This document shows, one piece after another, positions 1 to 4,790 of a stretch of DNA of 8,123 bases. The notes beneath the pieces were generated by a model. That model worked only from the letters and a program-made list of their open reading frames with translations. It ran no database searches and was not told the origin of the DNA. The DNA is from an uncultured Collinsella sp. GTDB taxonomy: Bacteria > Actinomycetota > Coriobacteriia > Coriobacteriales > Coriobacteriaceae. The position numbers were made by a program, and so were the translations under genes. The first letter of the stretch is position 1. Each line of letters begins with the position of its first letter. The stretch is from contig CABUWR010000051.1 of NCBI GenBank assembly GCA_902495265.1, positions 1-8,123 of the forward strand, given 5' to 3'.

Positions 1-56
1 GCCAAAACAGTCCCTATTCCACCGCAACTTCATTGGGGCGTGCGACGATGACCGTC
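1..56. repeat. Dispersed repeat, copy 1 (right arm only)
   Basis: The first 33 bases are identical to 1905-1937. Similarity continues with one indel region and about four substitutions up to position 56, matching 1905-1960, and then stops abruptly. In the second copy this segment is the right arm of a long hairpin, so the matching left arm of this copy probably lies just before the window. Together with copy 2 it brackets the minus-strand gene at 148-1737. It is non-coding as far as can be seen. It is most likely a small palindromic intergenic element of the REP/MITE kind. Confidence 0.8.
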
Positions 57-80
57 CCAAATTAGCGCCCCTGCACCAAG

Positions 81-120
81 CCAAGGCCCCGTTCTGGATT
101 GTTTCGGAACGGGGCCTTGG
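81..120 (-). terminator. Strong hairpin 3' of the zinc-ribbon gene, probable terminator
   Basis: Bases 81-94 pair perfectly with 107-120, a 14-bp GC-rich stem. The pairing can extend into the 12-base loop with a few G-C and wobble pairs. It begins 27 bases beyond the TAG stop of the minus-strand gene, the normal place for a terminator. No clean U-tract follows on the minus strand (the flanking bases are mixed), so it may act as a Rho-assisted terminator or an mRNA 3'-end stabiliser. On the plus strand a loose T-rich stretch follows after about 15 bases, so bidirectional action is possible. Confidence 0.6.
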
Positions 121-147
121 TGATTGGGGTCTATTGGGTTTTGTTCG

Positions 148-1737
148 CTAGTCTACCTTTTGTCCGCATGTGGGGCAGAACTGGGCTTCGGGTACGAGCG
201 GGGTTCCGCAGTGACGGCAGAAGCGGGCGGGCTCGGTCGGGTTTGCTGGCATTCCCGGTGCGGCGGGCGCTACGGCGTTCTGCTGGGTGCGCTTCTGACG
301 ACGACGTTGCTTGCGCTGGGGCTTGGGCGTTGCGGCTGCCATGCCGTTTGCTGTCTTCGTGCGCTTCTTGCGGATGCAAAGGACAACGATCGCGCCGCCG
401 ATGATAAGGACAATCGCCACGCCACCGCCAATAACAAACGGCAGGTGAGTCTGGACAAAGTACAGCACATCCTCGGGCAGCGAGTGGGGGATATTGGACT
501 TATAGATGTTCACGTGGACCGTCGCAGGGTCGTTTTCATCGTTATAGGTTTCCAAAATCCTACGATCACCGTCCATGAACCAAAGATCGGACCAATGAGA
601 GCCAAACTCGCTCTTTGCTCCGGTTTTTGCATCAGCTAGGCATGCCGAGTCTTTGTCACCATTTGTGCTTACTCCGAGCAGGGCCTTACCGTCATGTGAG
701 ATGTCTTTGAGGTATCCACCGCCGAAGGGGAAGGCGGTCGAGCTAATAATCTCTTCCTTTCCCAAATCATAGACGCCAACGTTTGCATCATTATCGTTTA
801 GGTCGTAATAACCTTCAGCCTCTTCAAATAGCTCGTTCGACCCTCTTTTTATATAGATTGGGTAGAACTTGACTGATTCGGAGTAGAAATTATTAGGAGC
901 ATGCTCATCGTCATTGAGAAGAACGCTCATGTTTCCGTCGCGGTCAGCTTTTATTAGTGCAATGTCGCTCTGAAGATAAATGTCGTCCGAGTTAGAACTG
1001 AGGGTAATGTTGTAGATATTCGAAGACCTATCATCCTTTTTTACGTTGACGGTCTTTAATTCTGTTGACCCTGTATCACAGTTGAAAACCCTAAGTGCAA
1101 CGACGCCGTCCTCGGTATTGTCCTGTAAGGCATATAGGCGGCTCATGTCTTTTGAGTAACTGTAGTACCACCAAGAGTCATCTTCATCTGGCTGGTATGT
1201 CTGGACCAGTTTGTCGGATTCAAGATCATAGATTTCGACCAATTTAGGATCGTCTTCATCGTCATAGTGCTCCACAGCAGCCCTATTGCCATCATCGGAG
1301 ACGGTTACATCGGTGTAGGCATATTTGGCCGAAGTGATGGGATGGACTGTTTGGGTCTGGTTGTCTGGTGAGAATACGAATAAATTATTACCGTCTTCCC
1401 AGTAGAGCTGATCGTTATCGGTGAGATATGCGTAATCAAGGCATTCATCTGATATATCGATGGGGCTCATGCTGCCATCATTGAAATTGATAAGGGATAT
1501 TGTCTTTCGGTTGAAATCGTCATCGCAGTCGTACAGATAGCCGAACTTTGTATGGCCGTTCGTGCGGATATCCGAGTATTCACTACTTACCTTAAAGCTG
1601 TACGACTTCTCAAGCTCAGGCGTCGGTACGCTACCGCCGGCTAATGCTGCAGGAGGGGCTGCAAGCGGAGACAGGGCTGCGATCAGGCCGATGGCGACTG
1701 CTGCGATCCTTCCACTTTTTTGGATGCTCTTAAACAT
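148..1737 (-). CDS. Exported beta-propeller-like membrane protein with C-terminal zinc ribbon
   Basis: A 529-residue protein. Residues 1-33 form a signal peptide: a KSIQKSGR basic start, a hydrophobic core and an ALA|GG cleavage site. Residues 35-425 are rich in Asp, Tyr and Ser and carry recurring blade-like motifs (SDDGNRAAV, SKDMSRLYAL, SHDGKALLGV), as in TolB/WD40-type propellers. Residues 433-455 are a single membrane segment, followed by RKKR, which places the C-terminus in the cytoplasm. A Lys/Arg/Gln/Pro/Ala-rich linker leads to a zinc ribbon with C507-x2-C510 and C521-x2-C524. The ATG at 1737 was chosen over an in-frame ATG 39 codons upstream because it starts the signal peptide and has an AGAGGAAAGGA ribosome site. 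Its coding sequence is AT-richer than its neighbours (841-900 is 22/60 G+C, against 42/60 at 5461-5520), which suggests separate ancestry. A sensor or surface-binding role is only a guess. No enzyme motif was seen. Confidence 0.82.
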   Translation of the reverse strand: MFKSIQKSGRIAAVAIGLIAALSPLAAPPAALAGGSVPTPELEKSYSFKVSSEYSDIRTNGHTKFGYLYDCDDDFNRKTISLINFNDGSMSPIDISDECLDYAYLTDNDQLYWEDGNNLFVFSPDNQTQTVHPITSAKYAYTDVTVSDDGNRAAVEHYDDEDDPKLVEIYDLESDKLVQTYQPDEDDSWWYYSYSKDMSRLYALQDNTEDGVVALRVFNCDTGSTELKTVNVKKDDRSSNIYNITLSSNSDDIYLQSDIALIKADRDGNMSVLLNDDEHAPNNFYSESVKFYPIYIKRGSNELFEEAEGYYDLNDNDANVGVYDLGKEEIISSTAFPFGGGYLKDISHDGKALLGVSTNGDKDSACLADAKTGAKSEFGSHWSDLWFMDGDRRILETYNDENDPATVHVNIYKSNIPHSLPEDVLYFVQTHLPFVIGGGVAIVLIIGGAIVVLCIRKKRTKTANGMAAATPKPQRKQRRRQKRTQQNAVAPAAPGMPANPTEPARFCRHCGTPLVPEAQFCPTCGQKVD

Positions 1738-1790
1738 GGCAATCCTTTCCTCTAAATACGAATGCGATACTGCCATGGTTAATCGGGATT

Positions 1791-1835
1791 CCGAAATCTT
1801 GTTGCGCAACATTCGCCATCGGCAACATTTTTCGG
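1791..1835 (-). promoter_or_regulatory. Inverted repeat in the upstream/leader region of the zinc-ribbon gene
   Basis: CCGAAA (1791-1796) pairs with TTTCGG (1830-1835), and TGTTGC (1800-1805) pairs with GCAACA (1822-1827), separated by a 3x2 internal loop. A 12-bp perfect palindrome, TGTTGCGCAACA, sits at 1800-1811. The site is 54-98 bases upstream of the gene start at 1737. It could be a repressor operator or a 5'-UTR fold. No convincing -35/-10 pair was found nearby, so its role is open. Confidence 0.35.
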
Positions 1836-1865
1836 CCAGCTGTGCCGTCCCCAAGAGATCATTCT

Positions 1866-1934
1866 GAGTTGCGGTGAAATAGGGACTAAATGGGGGCTCC
1901 AGAGGCCAAAACAGTCCCTATTCCACCGCAACTT
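1866..1934. repeat. Long palindromic intergenic element (21-bp stem hairpin)
   Basis: Bases 1867-1887 pair with 1913-1933 with a single A-C mismatch (1877/1923), and the flanking 1866/1934 can form a G-T pair. The loop is 25 bases. The right arm is the start of the repeat also found at 1-56. The element lies between the divergent starts of the zinc-ribbon gene (1737) and cutC (1993), so it is not at a transcript end and is unlikely to be an ordinary terminator. It fits a REP-like or MITE-like mobile palindrome. No open reading frame or target-site duplication can be assigned with confidence. Confidence 0.8.
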
Positions 1935-1960
1935 CATGGGGATGTGTGACAATGCCCGTC
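1905..1960. repeat. Dispersed repeat, copy 2
   Basis: This is the second copy of the segment at 1-56. It has 33 identical bases, then a stretch with a one-base indel each way and about four substitutions, ending at the shared CCGTC. It overlaps the right arm of the hairpin at 1866-1934 and extends some 26 bases beyond it toward cutC. Both copies have the same orientation, so the gene between them is flanked by direct repeats about 1.9 kb apart. Confidence 0.8.
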
Positions 1961-1992
1961 GGAAAACATCTGCTGTCTTTGGGGGCCTATCT

Positions 1993-2670
1993 ATGCTGTA
2001 CGAGTTTTGTGCCGAGAACTTTGAGCGGGTGCCGGCGGCCATCGAGGCCGGTGCGGGGCGCATCGAGCTGTGTGACAACCTCGCCGTCGGTGGCACCACG
2101 CCTTCCGCCGGCGTTATTAGCGCTACAGTCAGTTACGCTCACGAGCATGACGCGCGAGTGATGTGCATGATTCGCCCGCGTGGTGGCGACTTTCATTACA
2201 ACCAGGACGAGCTGCGCATGATGGAGATGGACCTGGGCCTTGCTGTGAGTGCCGGCGTTGACGGTCTGGTCTTTGGCTGCTGCAAGCCCTGTGCCGGCGG
2301 CTGGGCGCTCGACGAACTCACCCTCGGCGCCCTCGTTATGGCTACGGGCTGCGCGACCGAGGAGTGCAAGCGCGAGTCCCTTGACATCACCTTCCACATG
2401 GCATTTGACCAGCTCTCGCCCGAGGCTCAGCTCGATGCGATTGATACACTTGCCGACTGCGGCGTTACGCGCATCCTCACGCATGGCGGCGCTGCCGGTA
2501 CGCCGATCGAGGATAATTTCGATCATCTGGCTCGTTTAATCGAGTATGCGGGCGACCGCCTGACCATCCTCCCCGGCGGCGGCATCACTACGGCAAATCG
2601 CGACGCGGTCGCGGCGGCGCTAGGCGTCTCCGAGCTCCATGGCACCAAGATCGTGCCGCTGGAGGTATAA
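1993..2670 (+). CDS. cutC: CutC family protein (copper homeostasis family, TIM barrel)
   Basis: A 225-residue cytoplasmic protein recognised by family landmarks in order: an N-terminal FCAENFERVPAAIEAGA strand and helix, then ELCDNLAVGGTTPS, IRPRGGDF, TFHMAFDQ, ILTHGG, ILPGGGI and a C-terminal LHGTKIV. These match the CutC barrel. The length fits the shorter Gram-positive forms (E. coli CutC has about 248 residues). The in-frame ATG at 1936 was rejected: it lies inside the dispersed repeat, lacks a ribosome site and adds 19 residues unlike the family. The ATG at 1993 has a modest GGGGG (1981-1985) seven bases upstream and begins at the conserved barrel strand. CutC was named for copper tolerance in E. 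coli, but that role is disputed and no reaction is firmly established. The Cys-Cys pair in GCCKPC may be worth noting for metal binding. It is co-transcribed with the next gene. Confidence 0.9.
   Translation: MLYEFCAENFERVPAAIEAGAGRIELCDNLAVGGTTPSAGVISATVSYAHEHDARVMCMIRPRGGDFHYNQDELRMMEMDLGLAVSAGVDGLVFGCCKPCAGGWALDELTLGALVMATGCATEECKRESLDITFHMAFDQLSPEAQLDAIDTLADCGVTRILTHGGAAGTPIEDNFDHLARLIEYAGDRLTILPGGGITTANRDAVAAALGVSELHGTKIVPLEV
2661..2666 (+). promoter_or_regulatory. Shine-Dalgarno inside the end of cutC that sets the GTG start of the next gene
   Basis: GGAGGT at 2661-2666 is a near-perfect ribosome site. It lies within the last cutC codons, seven bases before the GTG at 2674. It justifies a GTG start only three bases after the cutC stop and implies that ribosomes pass directly from one gene to the next. 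Confidence 0.8.
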
Positions 2671-2673
2671 CCC

Positions 2674-3471
2674 GTGGCGCTCGTATTTGACGTTCAGCAG
2701 GCGAACGGCAAGCCCGACGATAATCGTCGCCCTGGTACCGAGTGCCCCTTTTGCGACACGGAGGGGCTCGCCAACATCATCCGGCGCGATGGTGACTGCA
2801 TCTGGCTCGAGAATAAGTTCAAGACCTTGCGGGCCACCCGTCAGACCGTATTGATCGAGTCGGCCAATCACGACGCCGACCTGGTGACCTATGAACCGGA
2901 TGAGCTGCACCATGTGATGAGGTTTGCCCTGGGCTGTTGGCAGCAGATGATCGATTCCCAACAGTACCGCAGTGTGCTCATGTACAAGAACAAAGGCCCG
3001 CTTTCGGGCGGCAGCCTCGTCCATCCGCATATGCAGATTGTGGGTCTGGAGCGGGAGGACGGTTATGCAGCACTAGCCCCCGCCAACTTCGAAGGCATCG
3101 ATGTTTGGCGACACGGGAGGGTCGCGGTCAACATCTCAACCGAGCCGATCATGGGATTCTTTGAGGTCAACGTCTCGGCTCCACAGGGAATCGCCGCCAG
3201 CGACGACGCCCGCGACCAAGCCGAAGCGGACTTGTTTGCCGACGCGATCCAGGTAGCTCTGCGCTATATCCTGCACGAGCACCACGGCGGTCGCGCGGAG
3301 TCGTACAACTTGTTCTTCTACCACCTGGGCGGTCGGACCATTGCCAAGGCGCTGCCACGTTGGGTGGTATCTCCCTACTTTGTGGGCTATCGTTTGGCCC
3401 AGGTCAATGCCGAGACCACGCTCGATACCGATGCTGAGCGCCTGCGTGCGCATCTGGAAACGCTCGCGTAG
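2674..3471 (+). CDS. GalT-like HIT-superfamily protein (DUF4931-type)
   Basis: A 265-residue protein with the marks of galactose-1-phosphate uridylyltransferase. CPFC (C24, C27) is in the position of the GalT zinc-site CPxC. A KNKGPLSGGSLVHPHMQ stretch contains H117-P-H119-M-Q121, the HxHxQ nucleotidyl-transfer motif in which the second His is the GalT nucleophile. A later segment, ESYNLFFYHLGG, resembles the second-half core strand. It is much shorter than true GalT (about 350 residues) and fits the DUF4931/GalT-like group. It probably transfers or hydrolyses a nucleotidyl group, but the substrate cannot be read from the sequence, and I would not call it galT. The GTG start is set by GGAGGT seven bases upstream. 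It starts three bases after cutC and ends 30 bases before the convergent transporter gene, with no clear terminator between them. Confidence 0.8.
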   Translation: MALVFDVQQANGKPDDNRRPGTECPFCDTEGLANIIRRDGDCIWLENKFKTLRATRQTVLIESANHDADLVTYEPDELHHVMRFALGCWQQMIDSQQYRSVLMYKNKGPLSGGSLVHPHMQIVGLEREDGYAALAPANFEGIDVWRHGRVAVNISTEPIMGFFEVNVSAPQGIAASDDARDQAEADLFADAIQVALRYILHEHHGGRAESYNLFFYHLGGRTIAKALPRWVVSPYFVGYRLAQVNAETTLDTDAERLRAHLETLA

Positions 3472-3501
3472 CAAGGCGAGCGCCTGCGAAAAGTGTGCTG
3501 C

Positions 3502-4500
3502 CTAGCGTGCCATCGCCTCGCGCCCAGCCTTGACCCGCTTGCGCTGTTTGGCGCGCTCCTCGCCGGTCAGGCGCTCAAAGAGATGTCCGATAATCGAGGC
3601 CAGCACCTGTTGAAACAGCGTACCGCACATGACGGGGAATACGACCTCGCCGGGAAAGTACTGCGTGGCGATGACGGCGCCCGAAGAGATGTTACGCATG
3701 CCGCAGGTAAAGCACATGGTGGTCGTCTCGCTATACGGCAGATGCAGGGCACGTGCGACCAGGATGCCGATGATAAAGCCACTGATGGCGAACGCCAGGA
3801 TAAAGAGGGCGACTTCTAAGCGCTCATCATTCATGTGCAGCACGTACTCGCTCATGGCGGTGGAGTTGGACGCGATGACCCCCATCATCATGAACTTGCA
3901 GGCGGGCGAAAGCGCGGGGGAGAGTTTCTCGTGACCCCAGCCGCGCGTGAGTTCGTTGATCACGATACCGAGCACGGCGGGTATGGCGATCATGAAGGCC
4001 ATATTCTGCATCATGCTTGGCACGTCGATCGAGACGGTGGCGCCCAGCAGGAGCTTGAGCGTAAGAGGAATCGTCACGGGTGAGATGACCGAGGACGTCA
4101 GGATGATGGTGAGCGCGAGCGGGCCGTTGCCGCCGAACATGCCAATCCACATAAAGGCAGTGACTGCCACAGGTACGCTGTACTCGAGCACGATACCGCA
4201 GACAAGGTTGGGATTGGAGCCAAAGAATAACGATCCCATGGCATAGGCTGCGATAGGGATAAGCACCGCCGAGACGAGCAACGCCAAGACCAGGTGCAAC
4301 GGACGGCGGAACACCTCGGTTACCTGGTGGAAGGTGTTGCTGAGCGCACCCTGAAACGTCATAAAGGCAAACAGGGCGGGAACGATAGGCTTGAGTACGC
4401 CAATCTGCTGGGGAAAGAGCACACCGAGCGCCACGCAAATCGGAACGATGACCTGCATGTGCCCCGCGAGAAACTTGCCCAGTCCAACCCATTGCTTCAT
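3502..4500 (-). CDS. BASS-family (bile acid:sodium symporter-like) membrane transporter
   Basis: A 332-residue, very hydrophobic protein with about nine or ten membrane segments, the usual size of the BASS/SBF family. Landmarks include PALFAFMTFQGAL near residue 41, a GIVLEYSVPVAVTAF segment (102-116) followed by GPLALTIILTSSVISPV (126-142), and TCGMRN at 265-270. The last is the position of the ExGMQN crossover motif, with E replaced by T265 and Q by R269. The basic C-terminal tail (RAKQRKRVKAGR) is cytoplasmic. The ATG at 4498-4500 is the only plausible start, although AAAGGGGG lies rather far upstream (about 12 bases). The substrate is unknown: bacterial relatives move bile acids, pantoate, pyruvate or other organic anions. 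It is transcribed divergently from recJ and convergently with the GalT-like gene. Missing sodium ligands argue against naming it a sodium symporter. Confidence 0.83.
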   Translation of the reverse strand: MKQWVGLGKFLAGHMQVIVPICVALGVLFPQQIGVLKPIVPALFAFMTFQGALSNTFHQVTEVFRRPLHLVLALLVSAVLIPIAAYAMGSLFFGSNPNLVCGIVLEYSVPVAVTAFMWIGMFGGNGPLALTIILTSSVISPVTIPLTLKLLLGATVSIDVPSMMQNMAFMIAIPAVLGIVINELTRGWGHEKLSPALSPACKFMMMGVIASNSTAMSEYVLHMNDERLEVALFILAFAISGFIIGILVARALHLPYSETTTMCFTCGMRNISSGAVIATQYFPGEVVFPVMCGTLFQQVLASIIGHLFERLTGEERAKQRKRVKAGREAMAR

Positions 4501-4582
4501 ATGCGCTTGTGACCCCCTTTGTTCGTGAATCCGTTTTGAATGGATATGCTAGACGCTCGCATGCGTCCGTGCGTCAGAAACG

Positions 4583-4597
4583 CTCGAATATTTCGAG
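4583..4597. promoter_or_regulatory. Perfect palindrome in divergent intergenic region, possible operator
   Basis: CTCGAA-TAT-TTCGAG is a 15-base palindrome with six-base arms. It lies between the divergent starts of the transporter (4500) and the recJ region, about 65 bases upstream of the -10 at 4663. It could bind a regulator of either gene. The arms recall LexA-type boxes, but the spacing is shorter than the Gram-positive/actinobacterial SOS box (CGAAC-N4-GTTCG), so it is not assigned to LexA. Confidence 0.35.
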
Positions 4598-4629
4598 GCG
4601 ATTACCGGCATCGTTTCCCGAAACCACGG

Positions 4630-4658
4630 CGTACTGCGGCGTTTTGCGTCCGTACTGC
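4630..4658 (+). repeat. 8-bp direct repeat with 21-bp period just upstream of the recJ -10
   Basis: CGTACTGC occurs at 4630-4637 and again at 4651-4658, exactly 21 bp apart (two helical turns). The second copy ends four bases before the TATAAT at 4663. This placement over the -35 region would suit two protomers of a DNA-binding regulator on one face of the helix. Chance occurrence is possible with so short a unit. Confidence 0.3.
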
Positions 4659-4668
4659 ACGGTATAAT
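4641..4668 (+). promoter_or_regulatory. Probable sigma-A type promoter for the recJ-helicase gene
   Basis: A perfect -10 hexamer, TATAAT, is at 4663-4668, about 57 bases upstream of the leader ORF start and 109 upstream of the chosen recJ start. The -35 is poor: the best-placed hexamers around 4641-4646 match the consensus weakly, and TTGCGT at 4644-4649 has a spacer of only 13. No extended -10 TG is present. A weak -35 combined with the overlapping direct repeat suggests that an activator may help. Confidence 0.5.
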
Positions 4669-4724
4669 AAATCCGTTCAACAGATCTGCCTGCCGAAGCG
4701 GGCATACACAGAGGACTCATCGCT

Positions 4725-4790
4725 ATGAACCGTGAGAGGTATCGCGGCGACCTGCCCCTATCGGGGGTGGGCGCCTATGTCATCGCTTAA
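4725..4790 (+). CDS. Possible 21-codon leader peptide overlapping the recJ start
   Basis: An ATG at 4725 opens a 21-codon frame (MNRERYRGDL... ending GAYVIA) that stops at TAA 4788-4790, after the recJ ATG at 4777. It has its own plausible ribosome site, GAGGA at 4711-4715, nine bases upstream, better spaced than many in this window. Its last codons overlap the first 14 bases of recJ in another frame. Between the two starts, CCCC at 4755-4758 can pair with GGGG at 4763-4766, hiding the GGGGGTGG that serves as the recJ ribosome site. Translating the leader would open this hairpin. The peptide has no recognisable domain. It may be regulatory, or simply a chance frame. Confidence 0.4.
   Translation: MNRERYRGDLPLSGVGAYVIA

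Noticed and set aside
124..639. Plus-strand 171-codon frame opposite the zinc-ribbon gene
   Set aside because: It is antisense to a gene with a clear signal peptide, TM segment and zinc ribbon. Its translation has low-complexity, Arg/Cys-rich composition and no domain.
1866..1934. Reading the palindrome as a CRISPR repeat or a transcription terminator
   Set aside because: There is no regular array of repeats and spacers. It lies between two gene starts rather than after a stop, and no T-tract follows.
1946..1972. Possible cutC promoter with GTGACA as -35
   Set aside because: The hexamer is close to consensus, but no acceptable -10 lies 16-18 bases downstream (best CATCTG).
1936..1992. Longer N-terminus for CutC starting at the ATG at 1936
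   Set aside because: The added 19 residues come from the dispersed repeat, lack a ribosome site and do not fit the family start.
3472..3501. Small AGGCG/CGCCT hairpin as a terminator between the convergent genes
   Set aside because: The stem is only four usable pairs and no T-run follows on either strand.
4583..4597. LexA/SOS box for recJ
   Set aside because: The palindrome arms resemble one, but the centre spacing is three rather than the wider CGAAC-N4-GTTCG form.
4501..4600. Promoter for the BASS transporter on the minus strand
   Set aside because: No -35/-10 pair with acceptable spacing was found. TAGCAT with CTGACG has a spacer that is too long.
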